DNA of 27,185 bases. It comes from Bacillota bacterium. GTDB taxonomy: Bacteria > Bacillota > Clostridia > Lachnospirales > Lachnospiraceae. This document shows positions 6,942-15,309 of this stretch, one piece after another (position 1 is the first letter of the stretch; every line of letters starts with the position of its first letter). Below the pieces are notes generated by a model, which was not told where the DNA came from, searched no databases, and saw only the letters and a list, made by a program, of their open reading frames with translations. Where the stretch lies: NCBI GenBank assembly GCA_023387655.1, contig JAEWHR010000018.1, positions 1 through 27,185 on the forward strand. Reading direction: 5' to 3'. The translations under genes were made by a program, and so were the position numbers.

Positions 6942-8701
6942 CTTAAAGTCACCCCGATTATCTTTTCATTTCGAGTTCCAACAACAATTTTATTTTCATA
7001 TACTGCTGCGGTAGCCTCGATTGCACCACCTACGTCAATACTATCAACTACTTTTCCAGTAGTAGCATCAATTAACATAAGCTTATTATTATAAGCTCCC
7101 TGTAACAGATAAGCATCACCACTAGCTGTATATATGATATTCGCAGAACTCCAGGAATCAGTTCCTAAATCTGTTCTCCAAGTTTCCTCTCCAGTACTCT
7201 TATCTAATGCAACAAGATAACCTCCCTCAATATTAGGAGTCTTTGATACAAAGTAAAATACGGAATTAGAAACTACTCCTTTTCCAGCAATACCTGTTGC
7301 TAAAAAACCACCGGCTAAACCTGCAACACTATGAACTTCATATGGCTTTCTCCATACAATTTCACCAGTAATCGCATTTAACTTAAATACACTCGCTTCG
7401 CCCATATTGTGACTGTTTTTTCCATATTTTAAGGTTGTAGCAACGTAGATATACTTTTTACCATCTGCTTCTTCATCAAAAATAATGGATGAATTTACAT
7501 CATCTCCAACATCTTGAGTCCATATTAGCTCCATGGTATTTAAGTCAATACAGTTTACTACACCACCATTGTCACCGAGATATAGATAGTTTTTCCATAC
7601 ACTTCCACTACATTCGCTTCCCCATACATGAAAATCTTCTGAGGCGCGAGCCGCGCTATATACTACGCGTACTTCTTCTGATGGTGCTATGGATAGTGTT
7701 CCGTTTACCTTATCATATTTTGTATTAAGCTTTAGAGTATATAATACACCATTTTCTCCAGGACAGATAATAGTGTCAGATTCTACATGGAAGATAGCGG
7801 AACTATCAAATGCATGCCAAATACGTGGTGCAATTGGATCATTCATTGCAAACTCGTATAATTTTGAACCATCAATTAAACTATAGATATAGATTCTTGG
7901 GCTAATGTTCTCCCCATATACTCCGGTTTGCGCATCTCCTGAACCCATAATCAACATTGGAATCCCACCTGGGTGAAGCGAGGCAGTTCCTTTAAAGGTC
8001 ATACCAACGTTGATAGCATCTCTCGTTGGTTCTCCTGTGTCCATATCTAAAAAGTGTACATACCCATCCATTCCAGGATAGATTACTTCCACAAGATCTT
8101 CCTTTTTCTTCGCTGCATCATAAAGATTCATAATTCTCTTAGTCTCATCATCCCATTCAACTACCAGTGGTTGGCCTGTCCAACCATTACCTGACCAATA
8201 GTCAACACCATTACTTTTTAATACCTTTCCTGTAGTAAAAGACCAGATATTAGAATCAAACTTTTTCTCAATTAGATTAGCGTAACCATAGGCTTGATGA
8301 TTTCTATAATAGTCGCCACGGAACGTATAGATACCCTTTAATTGATCCATCCCTAATAATGCCTCTTCTGAAAATGTCAGATCATAAGGACGTTCATAGC
8401 TCTTAACATCTACCCCGTTAACCTGAATACGGGTAGACATCGATAGTACACTTGGATTTGTATTTTTCGTAGCCCTTGGTACCTCCTCCTCTGCGCCTTT
8501 TGCATTATCTAGGAATTGTTCTACCGGAAGGCTTCCTCTTGTATTCGTGGTATAATTATATAAGTAACTAATACTTCCCTTAACTTTAACTAGTAGTTTA
8601 AATCCGTAAAATCCTCCGCCTAGTATTACTAGAGCGAATACAGCGATTAGAATCCGAAATGTAATAGACTTTGTAAACTTTTTCTTTTTATCCATATTCA
8701 T
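6938..8701 (-). CDS. Membrane-anchored PQQ-type beta-propeller protein
   Basis: 587 residues with a lysine-rich N-terminus, one transmembrane segment (about 15-37) and a large extracytoplasmic part. From about residue 100 it contains repeated propeller strands of the PQQ/BamB type, recognisable by D-x-x-TG-E/K followed by W: FLDMDTGEPT, CIDLNTMELIWTQD, KLNAITGEIVWRK, ALDKSTGEETWRTD, LIDATTGKVVDSI, probably seven or eight blades. PQQ-enzyme catalytic residues are not evident, so a binding or scaffold role is more likely than dehydrogenase activity. The start at 8701 has GGAG about 6 nt upstream. It is the first gene of an operon with the permuted binding protein (4-nt overlap) and the permease, read from a strong promoter through a long hairpin-rich leader. 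The partner or ligand is unknown. Confidence 0.85.
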   Translation of the reverse strand: MNMDKKKKFTKSITFRILIAVFALVILGGGFYGFKLLVKVKGSISYLYNYTTNTRGSLPVEQFLDNAKGAEEEVPRATKNTNPSVLSMSTRIQVNGVDVKSYERPYDLTFSEEALLGMDQLKGIYTFRGDYYRNHQAYGYANLIEKKFDSNIWSFTTGKVLKSNGVDYWSGNGWTGQPLVVEWDDETKRIMNLYDAAKKKEDLVEVIYPGMDGYVHFLDMDTGEPTRDAINVGMTFKGTASLHPGGIPMLIMGSGDAQTGVYGENISPRIYIYSLIDGSKLYEFAMNDPIAPRIWHAFDSSAIFHVESDTIICPGENGVLYTLKLNTKYDKVNGTLSIAPSEEVRVVYSAARASEDFHVWGSECSGSVWKNYLYLGDNGGVVNCIDLNTMELIWTQDVGDDVNSSIIFDEEADGKKYIYVATTLKYGKNSHNMGEASVFKLNAITGEIVWRKPYEVHSVAGLAGGFLATGIAGKGVVSNSVFYFVSKTPNIEGGYLVALDKSTGEETWRTDLGTDSWSSANIIYTASGDAYLLQGAYNNKLMLIDATTGKVVDSIDVGGAIEATAAVYENKIVVGTRNEKIIGVTLR

Positions 8702-8771
8702 CCTAACTCCGATCTGCGTACTTTAGCCCGCATAAAATCAAGATATTGAAAAATAGAGTTCTATTTTTCAA
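8702..8771 (-). repeat. Two-hairpin intergenic element, copy D
   Basis: Next to the start codon lies a TGCG/CGCA hairpin (8715-8732), then a 12-bp perfect stem (8746-8771). The segment from about 8729 to 8770 aligns with 9590-9632 before the coiled-coil gene (shared CGCAT, then AAGAT, TTGAAAAATA and TTCTATT), which marks the two as homologous. Confidence 0.6.
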
Positions 8772-8969
8772 CCTAACCTTTTATAAAAGCGTTAACGCCT
8801 TTTATTCACTATATTTTTATTCCTGCGCATATTTCTTGCGCTTTCTTATACTCATTTTAGCGTATAAAACGGATATAAATCCTTCCATTGAAACCCATTC
8901 ATTTCTATTCTCTATAAGAAGTACCTAAACGACGGTAAAATAGAGTAAGATATCCATAGATTCACAGTT
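8702..8969 (-). promoter_or_regulatory. Long hairpin-rich leader of the propeller operon
   Basis: Between the predicted transcription start (about 8963) and the ATG at 8701 lie about 260 non-coding nt with at least five inverted repeats: TATAC/GTATA around 8848-8865, GCGCA (8825-8829) with TGCGC (8837-8841), a palindrome GCGTTAACGC (8789-8798), a perfect 12-bp stem TTGAAAAATAGA/TCTATTTTTCAA with a 2-nt loop (8746-8771), and TGCG (8715-8718) with CGCA (8729-8732) just before the ribosome site. I could not match it to a known riboswitch class. Confidence 0.55.
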
Positions 8970-8998
8970 ATCATATAGAATATTACCATCTTTGTCAA
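8970..8998 (-). promoter_or_regulatory. Consensus promoter of the propeller-binding protein-permease operon
   Basis: TTGACA (8993-8998) and TATGAT (8970-8975) on the minus strand are separated by 17 nt. It is the only strong promoter seen upstream of 8701 and predicts transcription start near 8963. Confidence 0.75.
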
Positions 8999-9042
8999 CA
9001 CTTATAACATTATGAATGAAATAGTAAGAATATAGAGGAAAT

Positions 9043-9097
9043 AAAAAAGAATGTAGCTAGTACAAACACAAAACTGTTGTCAATACACCTACATTCC
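9043..9097 (-). terminator. Intrinsic terminator after the coiled-coil gene
   Basis: On the minus strand GAATGTAG (complement of 9089-9096) pairs perfectly with CTACATTC (complement of 9049-9056), which is followed directly by TTTTTT. The loop is about 32 nt. It lies 9 nt after the TAA at 9106 and insulates the propeller operon from the radA side. Confidence 0.6.
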
Positions 9098-9105
9098 TTC
9101 TTCTT

Positions 9106-9546
9106 TTACTTAGATTCAATTGTATTCTTCTCTATATTATAGGCTATACAATTACCTATTCCCTCAATCTCTTCACGATGAACTGCTATTTCGTTCTCCA
9201 TGATATGTACTAATTCACAGGCATAAGCAGCCTGAGTAGCCAAAGTATTTATATACTGTGATACTAAATTACCAATGGATTCCTGTTCTTCCACCATCGA
9301 CATTACACGCTCTAACTCTTTTAGTTGTTCCCCTTGTACTCTTGCAAGATGATCTTTTAAATGATATGAAACACAATAATTTATAGCTTCCATCTTAGAA
9401 ATAAGGCTCTGAACCTCAAGTGATGTTTCTGAAACAAGGCAACATAATTTATCTTGTTCATTGAGTACATCAAATGTTGATTTTTCTACTTGTTCTTGAG
9501 ACCTATACAACCTTTCGATAATCTCTTGTAAAGATTCGTTTTGCAT
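9106..9546 (-). CDS. Uncharacterised small helical (coiled-coil) protein
   Basis: About 146 residues from the preferred start at ATG 9546 (MQNESLQEIIERLYRS). The longer start at 9558 would place the GGGGGGA ribosome-site-like stretch inside the gene and has no site of its own. The protein is almost wholly predicted helix with heptad-like spacing, glutamate-rich and soluble, with no signal peptide or membrane segment. It contains five Cys (LCCLV, NYCVS, ACELV, NCIAY). I do not recognise a family; the composition recalls chemoreceptor-like or structural coiled-coil proteins, but no signature is visible. It is preceded by a long inverted repeat, lies downstream of radA, and ends at a good terminator. 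Confidence 0.7.
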   Translation of the reverse strand: MQNESLQEIIERLYRSQEQVEKSTFDVLNEQDKLCCLVSETSLEVQSLISKMEAINYCVSYHLKDHLARVQGEQLKELERVMSMVEEQESIGNLVSQYINTLATQAAYACELVHIMENEIAVHREEIEGIGNCIAYNIEKNTIESK

Positions 9547-9558
9547 TGTTCCCCCCAT

Positions 9559-9632
9559 TAATATCTTAATTTATATGTGTGTTAAGGCACGCATATAAAT
9601 TAAGATGTTGAAAAATACTCTTCTATTATTCA
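9559..9632 (-). repeat. Two-hairpin intergenic element, copy E, with a 19-bp inverted repeat
   Basis: Arms 9563-9581 and 9588-9606 pair at 18 of 19 positions around a 6-nt loop. A second stem, TGAAAAATA (9609-9617) with TATTATTCA (9624-9632), pairs at 8 of 9. The 9590-9632 part aligns with copy D. It has no T-run, so it does not look like a simple radA terminator. The stem ends only about 17 nt before the preferred start codon and could influence initiation. Confidence 0.6.
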
Positions 9633-9684
9633 CTCTATACTAGTTGAGTCATAAATAAAAGTTAAACTACTTTTCTTTTACCAC

Positions 9685-11043
9685 TTACTCTTCTAGTAAT
9701 TTAAATAATTCTCTCACATTATTAACGCCAATCAGACGGATTCCTTCCATCTTTAAGTGCTGTCGATTCACCTGTGGTAAAATACAGATTTGATAACCCA
9801 TCTTCTTAGCATCATTCACACGCTGTTCCGCCATACTAACGGCACGTACTTCTCCAGTAAGACCAACTTCTCCAAATACAAGTGTTTTACTGCTTAGCGC
9901 TCTGTTTTTATAACTAGATATCAGAGCCATCACAATCGCTAAATCTAGAGCAGGTTCGTTTATTTTCATGCCGCCTGCAACATTTACATATGCATCACAA
10001 AAGGACAACTGTATTCCTAAGCGTTTCTCAATAACCGCCATTAATAAATTAACACGATTATAGTCCGTTCCTGCTGCTGTTCTTCGTGGCATATTTAAGT
10101 TGGATTGACATACCAAAGCTTGTACCTCAACCAACATAGTTCTAGTTCCTTCCATAGAGGCTGCCACAATAGACCCTGGTTCATCCTCCGGTTTTCCTTG
10201 AAGCATATATTCCGAAGGATTCATCACTTCTGCCAAACCAGTATTCTTCATTTCGAATACCCCTATTTCATTCGTAGAACCAAAACGGTTTTTCACCGCT
10301 CTAAGGATACGATATGCTGCGGTATTATCACCTTCAAAGTAAAGCACGGTATCTACCATATGTTCTAAGACTCGTGGACCTGCCACAACGCCTTCCTTCG
10401 TCACATGCCCAACAATAAATATTGAGATTCCCATTCCCTTTGCCAAGTGCATGAGGGCCCCGGTTGATTCTCGTACCTGACTTACGCTTCCTGGCGATGC
10501 GCTAATTTCTTCTTTAAACATCGTCTGGATAGAGTCGATAATCATAATCTCTGGAGTATCTTTTGAAACAATCTCTTCAATCTGATCTAAGTTTGTTTCA
10601 GAAAGTAATAGCAATTCGCCTTGGAAGGTTCCAAGGCGCTCTGCTCTCATTTTTATTTGTTGTTGAGATTCCTCTCCGGAAACATATAGTACCTTCTTTT
10701 TTGCTGCTGTTAGCTGCCTACACATCTGAAGAAGCAGCGTAGACTTTCCGATACCAGGATCTCCACCTACTAATACCAAAGACCCTTTTACAATACCACC
10801 ACCAAGGACACGGTCGAATTCTCCGATTCCTGTAACAGTACGGTTTTCTTCTTCTGTTCGAACCTCTGAAAGGTACTTTGGAGTCTCTGTTTTCCTACTA
10901 CTTATTTTACTAACTGCTGTTTTTTTGACAACAGGTTCTTCGGTAAAGCTGTTCCACGTTTTGCATCCAGGACACTGCCCTACCCATTTTGCAGATTCAA
11001 ACCCACACTCTTTACAAAAGAAGACGGTACTTTTCTTAGCCAT
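9685..11043 (-). CDS. radA: DNA repair protein RadA
   Basis: 452 residues, normal for RadA (Sms), a RecA-like ATPase that promotes branch migration in recombinational repair. Visible parts: an N-terminal zinc finger (C10, C13, C24, C27), Walker A GGDPGIGKS (93-101), the RadA-specific KNRFG motif (251-255), and a C-terminal Lon-protease-like domain (about 280-452, NVAGGMKINEPALDLAI) that lacks an obvious protease dyad, as in the family. TAGGAG lies about 9 nt before the ATG. The gene follows the small beta protein by 46 nt and is likely part of the clpC transcription unit. A weak 6-bp stem after the stop (9657-9674) may give only partial termination. Confidence 0.97.
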   Translation of the reverse strand: MAKKSTVFFCKECGFESAKWVGQCPGCKTWNSFTEEPVVKKTAVSKISSRKTETPKYLSEVRTEEENRTVTGIGEFDRVLGGGIVKGSLVLVGGDPGIGKSTLLLQMCRQLTAAKKKVLYVSGEESQQQIKMRAERLGTFQGELLLLSETNLDQIEEIVSKDTPEIMIIDSIQTMFKEEISASPGSVSQVRESTGALMHLAKGMGISIFIVGHVTKEGVVAGPRVLEHMVDTVLYFEGDNTAAYRILRAVKNRFGSTNEIGVFEMKNTGLAEVMNPSEYMLQGKPEDEPGSIVAASMEGTRTMLVEVQALVCQSNLNMPRRTAAGTDYNRVNLLMAVIEKRLGIQLSFCDAYVNVAGGMKINEPALDLAIVMALISSYKNRALSSKTLVFGEVGLTGEVRAVSMAEQRVNDAKKMGYQICILPQVNRQHLKMEGIRLIGVNNVRELFKLLEE

Positions 11044-11089
11044 GTTTTGATTCTCCTACTAGTTTCCACTACTTACTCAACTCGGTTTC

Positions 11090-11503
11090 TTATAATTTAA
11101 TCACACGAACCTGAACTTCTTTCTCGCAGTTAAGTTCTGTACTAATCATTAATTTTCCACCTAAATTAGTCTTCATCTTACCTAGATTGATTCCATCAAC
11201 AAATATTTTGTATTCTTTCTCTGGCTCTAATTCTAATGTAATCTGAGCATCTTCATTACCCTTTACATTAAAACTCACTTCTTTTTCTGAAATATCTAAA
11301 TGGGATACTGCTGTCCCTGGTACTGACTCATAAACAAATAGTCCATTTTTTTCTAATTTTGTGATCTCATAAAATGTTTTTACTTTATATAAATCTCCGT
11401 TGTGTTGGAAATCCGAAACCTTCTGTTTAGTCTCTAAGGTATAATCACCAAAGCTAATAGTGCCATCGCTCTCTTCACGAATCAGATTCTCAAATAATGC
11501 CAT
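11090..11503 (-). CDS. Small conserved beta-rich protein of unknown function
   Basis: About 137 residues from ATG 11503 (MALFENLIREESDG). This start is preferred because GGGAGG lies about 8 nt upstream; the longer frame from 11581 has no ribosome site. The sequence is predicted mostly beta-strand (SFGDYTL, YKVKTFYEITKLEKNGLFVYES, ITLELEPEKEYKIFVDG) with no signal peptide. I recall similar small proteins in Lachnospiraceae labelled endosialidase or endosialidase chaperone, but nothing here supports enzymatic activity, so that name should not be carried over. It lies between clpC and radA in the same orientation. Confidence 0.75.
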   Translation of the reverse strand: MALFENLIREESDGTISFGDYTLETKQKVSDFQHNGDLYKVKTFYEITKLEKNGLFVYESVPGTAVSHLDISEKEVSFNVKGNEDAQITLELEPEKEYKIFVDGINLGKMKTNLGGKLMISTELNCEKEVQVRVIKL

Positions 11504-11687
11504 TTTCTTATCCTCCCGGTATTGTTTCACAACCATATCTTTTTTAGGGTTGTCATAATAACTGATACTAACTGTTTTCATTTTCTATATATGCATTATA
11601 ATATAATCCTTCCTATAATGCTACTAAATCTTCTTTGTTTCGACGAATTTGTATAGAAAATAAGTTAGATTTTTCCTTCCAAAGAAA

Positions 11688-14162
11688 CTAATTGGAATTG
11701 CTTTTTCTGGTTCGTTTCTTTTTTCCAGTCATTAAAATCTGATTTTCTTTATAGTCAACTGTTACGAAATCCCCCGTGCTAATCTTGCCCTCTAATATCT
11801 CTTCTGCCAATTTATCTTCAATATAACTTTGTATTGCTCGACGGATTGGTCTTGCACCATATTTATCATCAAAACCTTTTTCTGAAATAAAATCAATCAC
11901 GCTTTCTTCAATGGTAAGCTTTAGATCCATTTGTTGCTCACAACGTTTTTGAATGGTTGCTAACATAATTCGTACAATATTCTTGATATCATCTCTTGTT
12001 AAGGAATGGAAGACAATAATTTCATCGATACGATTAATAAATTCTGGCTTAAAGATTCGTTTTACCTCATCCATTACGCCTTCCTTCATTCGACTGTAAT
12101 CTGCCTTCTCATCAACTACAGAAGTAAAACCTAATCTCTTAGGAGATATAATACTCTGAGCGCCAGCATTTGAAGTCATGATGATAATTGTATTCTTAAA
12201 ACTAACTTTTCTTCCCTGGGCATCTGTAATGTGACCATCATCCAATACCTGAAGTAAAATATTAAATACATCTGGGTGTGCCTTCTCAATTTCATCAAAT
12301 AAGATAACTGAATACGGATTTCTGCGTACTTTCTCACTCAATTGTCCACCTTCATCGTATCCAACATATCCTGGAGGAGAACCAATCATCTTTGATACAC
12401 TATGCTTTTCCATATATTCAGACATATCAACTCGAATCATGGAATTCTCACTACCAAACATCGCTTCTGCAAGTGCTTTAGAAAGCTCCGTTTTTCCTAC
12501 ACCGGTTGGTCCAAGGAATAAGAAGGAACCAATTGGGCGATTTGGATCTTTTAGCCCTACTCTGCCTCGGCGAATAGCCTTAGCAACAGCAGAAACCGCC
12601 TCCGACTGTCCCACAACACGTTCATGTAAGATTCCCTCAAGCTTCATGAGACGTTCGCTTTCTTCCTCTTCTAGTTTCTTTACCGGAATCTTGGTCCAGC
12701 CTGAAATCACCTCCGCAATTTCACCCTCTGTTACCATTAGTTTATTCTCTTCCCTAGCCTTTTCATGCTCAATCTTCTGACGATTTAGTGTTTCTCTTGC
12801 TTTATCTTGCTTTTTCTTAATCTCACTTGCTTTCTCAAAGGCCTCAGCTTTAATTGCCTCTTCCTTCTCAGCTTCCAGTTCTGCAATCTTTTCTTCTAAT
12901 TGCTTCATTTTTGGTGATACTGCATACGTACTTAATCGTACTTTTGAAGCAGCTTCATCCATAAGATCAATTGCTTTGTCTGGTAGATAACGGTCATTAA
13001 GATATCTCTTGGATAATTTTACTGCTGCCATAACAGCATCATCCGTTATTACAACATTATGATGACTTTCATAACTAGAACGAAGACCCATTAAGATTTG
13101 TATAGATTCCTCTTCTGATGGTTCTTCTACAACTACAGGTTGAAAACGACGCTCTAATGCAGCATCCTTCTCAATATATTTTCTATATTCCTCTCTCGTA
13201 GTCGCACCAATTAATTGAAGCTCTCCACGAGCTAGAGATGGCTTTAATATGTTGGATGCATCGATTGCACCTTCAGCCCCACCTGCACCTATAATAGTGT
13301 GTAGCTCATCTAAGAATAATAATACATTCCCATCATAGATAACTTCTGATATCACTTTCTTAATGCGTTCCTCAAATTCTCCACGATACTTAGAACCTGC
13401 TACCATTCCTGATAAGTCCAAGGTTACTACTCGTTTATCCTTAATGGTATCCGGTACATCACCTTCTACAATCTTAAGGGCTAATCCTTCTGCAATTGCA
13501 GTTTTTCCAACGCCTGGCTCTCCTACCAAACAAGGATTGTTCTTTGTTCTTCTACTTAAAATTTGAATAACACGGTTAATTTCATTTTCCCTACCAATGA
13601 CTGGGTCTAACTTACCTTCTTTTGCATATTCTGTAAGATTTCTGCTATATTGATCAAGGGTTGGAGTCGAACTTTTCCCCTTCGCTTTTCCCTTGGTTGC
13701 ACTAAATTCATTCTTTGCTGCATTTAAGTCAACTCCAGCAGCTGCTAACGTATCCACATAGAGTTTTTGAATATTAATCCCAAGGGTATTTAATAATCGT
13801 ACTGCAATACAATCTGTTTCCTTCATTAACGCAATTAGTATATGTTCCGTACCAATTTGCTCTGCATTCATTCTTTTTGCTTCTTTGTCGCTTTGCTCTA
13901 AAATTCCTCTTGCTCTGCTTGTGAAGTTATTGGTGCCCATAATTTTTACCGGCGTATTTGGTGCAATTAATTGATTGACAAGATCTAAAACCTTATCCTC
14001 CTCTACACCATTTGTTTCAAGAACTTTAGAAGCAACTCCATCCGCCTTTATCAAGCCAATGAGTAAATGTTCTGTTCCAATATAATTATGCATTAATCGG
14101 AAAGCGACATCGGTTGCTAAATTGATTGCCTCTTTCGCATTATCCGTAAATCTTTCTTTCAT
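11688..14162 (-). CDS. clpC: ATP-dependent unfoldase ClpC
   Basis: About 824 residues from ATG 14162 (MKERFTDNAKEAI), supported by GGAGG 6 nt upstream. The ATG at 14174 overlaps that site and is less likely. Class I Clp/Hsp100 layout: double Clp N-domain repeats (1-145), AAA-1 with GEPGVGKT (about 214-221) and LLFLDELHTIIGAG, a middle domain with a UVR-like helix pair (about 430-455, EAIKAEAFEKASEIKKKQ), then AAA-2 with GPTGVGKT (about 551-558) and VILFDEIEKAHPDV. ClpC unfolds arginine-phosphorylated and other damaged proteins for ClpP; clpP is not in the window. It follows mcsB by about 100 nt, the classical arrangement. Confidence 0.97.
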   Translation of the reverse strand: MKERFTDNAKEAINLATDVAFRLMHNYIGTEHLLIGLIKADGVASKVLETNGVEEDKVLDLVNQLIAPNTPVKIMGTNNFTSRARGILEQSDKEAKRMNAEQIGTEHILIALMKETDCIAVRLLNTLGINIQKLYVDTLAAAGVDLNAAKNEFSATKGKAKGKSSTPTLDQYSRNLTEYAKEGKLDPVIGRENEINRVIQILSRRTKNNPCLVGEPGVGKTAIAEGLALKIVEGDVPDTIKDKRVVTLDLSGMVAGSKYRGEFEERIKKVISEVIYDGNVLLFLDELHTIIGAGGAEGAIDASNILKPSLARGELQLIGATTREEYRKYIEKDAALERRFQPVVVEEPSEEESIQILMGLRSSYESHHNVVITDDAVMAAVKLSKRYLNDRYLPDKAIDLMDEAASKVRLSTYAVSPKMKQLEEKIAELEAEKEEAIKAEAFEKASEIKKKQDKARETLNRQKIEHEKAREENKLMVTEGEIAEVISGWTKIPVKKLEEEESERLMKLEGILHERVVGQSEAVSAVAKAIRRGRVGLKDPNRPIGSFLFLGPTGVGKTELSKALAEAMFGSENSMIRVDMSEYMEKHSVSKMIGSPPGYVGYDEGGQLSEKVRRNPYSVILFDEIEKAHPDVFNILLQVLDDGHITDAQGRKVSFKNTIIIMTSNAGAQSIISPKRLGFTSVVDEKADYSRMKEGVMDEVKRIFKPEFINRIDEIIVFHSLTRDDIKNIVRIMLATIQKRCEQQMDLKLTIEESVIDFISEKGFDDKYGARPIRRAIQSYIEDKLAEEILEGKISTGDFVTVDYKENQILMTGKKKRTRKSNSN

Positions 14163-14262
14163 ATATTCCTCCATTCCTGTGCTTCCTCTTTTCCAATCTA
14201 GATCTTATACTTCAGTAATCCTCGGTATAAAACTTTCATAGAAAAACTTCTAGGCACTTCTT

Positions 14263-15294
14263 CTAAAGCTGTGGTAGCTTTTTATTAATGTATTCCGCAC
14301 GATAGCGTTCTCTTTCTCCACGTCCGATACTCTTTCCCAGACTCTTTTGTAAATTAGCTGGCGTAATCTCCATCATCAACTTATGAACATTTAGCGGCTC
14401 TTTCAGTTTCATTAGCCCAACATCCAATCCAAGCTTTAATTGAGATAACATCATAAGTGCATCAACCGTATTGATTTTTTTTGCATATTTTAATACACCG
14501 TAGGAACGGTATACCTTATCTTCAATTTCATCACCATTCATATTAAGCAGATACTCCCTGAGATTTCGCTCTTGTAAGATAGCCTGCTCTACAATTTTCT
14601 CTAAATTGTCAATGATCTCTTTTTCTGATCTCCCAAGGGTTGTTTTATTGGATATCTGAAAGATATGCCCCAGTCCCTTGGTACCCTCACCATAAATACC
14701 ACGAATTTGTGCTCCATATCGGCCAATCTCTTCTGCAAGCTTATCTATCTTGCCAGTGATATTAAGTGCCGGCAAGAATACCATATAGGACGCTCTTAGT
14801 CCGGTACCCACATTGGTTGGACAGCTCGTTAAGTACCCATATCGATCATCAAATTCATAACCTAATTGTTCTGAAAAAAAGTCGTCAATTCTATCAGCAT
14901 CCAACAATGCCTTTTCCATATTCATGCCACTTGTCACTGCTTGTATCCGAAGATGATCTTCTTCGTTTACCATAATACTAATGCCCTCATCTTCTGAAAC
15001 GATAAGCCCTGTTTCTTGTTCTTTTTCAGCTAAGAGCGGGCTGATAATATGCCATTCAACCATCGATGCCTTATCAATATCTCTTAGTTTATTCACATTA
15101 CAGTGATAGAACTTTTGATTTTGACTTTGTTCGAGGTCTTTTGTAAGTCCAGTAACTTTATTAACAAGTTGTATGGCTGACTCTCTATTCATTCGTTCTT
15201 GAAAATAAAAGCCTTTTATATTTCTAGCAAGGCGGATACGGCTAGAGATTACAACGTCGCTATCCGCCGACTGTTCTTCATACCATTTCTGCAT
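14263..15294 (-). CDS. mcsB: Protein arginine kinase McsB
   Basis: 343 residues, phosphagen-kinase fold. McsB transfers phosphate from ATP to arginine side chains, marking proteins for ClpC-ClpP. Visible: ISSRIRLARN (16-25) for ATP phosphate binding, the catalytic-loop Cys in TSCPTNVGTG (C158), and a C-terminal RERYRA (328-333) close to the RDxxRA phospho-arginine allosteric motif of the family, with Asp replaced by Glu. GGAAGGAGATAGGCT precedes the ATG. The gene starts 15 nt after mcsA, whose product activates the kinase, and is followed by clpC. Confidence 0.96.
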   Translation of the reverse strand: MQKWYEEQSADSDVVISSRIRLARNIKGFYFQERMNRESAIQLVNKVTGLTKDLEQSQNQKFYHCNVNKLRDIDKASMVEWHIISPLLAEKEQETGLIVSEDEGISIMVNEEDHLRIQAVTSGMNMEKALLDADRIDDFFSEQLGYEFDDRYGYLTSCPTNVGTGLRASYMVFLPALNITGKIDKLAEEIGRYGAQIRGIYGEGTKGLGHIFQISNKTTLGRSEKEIIDNLEKIVEQAILQERNLREYLLNMNGDEIEDKVYRSYGVLKYAKKINTVDALMMLSQLKLGLDVGLMKLKEPLNVHKLMMEITPANLQKSLGKSIGRGERERYRAEYINKKLPQL

Positions 15295-15309
15295 AGCCTA
15301 TCTCCTTCC

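Noticed and set aside
8746..8928. Plus-strand 60-residue reading frame in the propeller leader
   Set aside because: No ribosome site, biased composition, and it overlaps the hairpin-rich leader.
8702..8969. Known riboswitch (c-di-GMP, purine, SAM)
   Set aside because: I could not find conserved core sequences of these classes; only repeated hairpins are evident.
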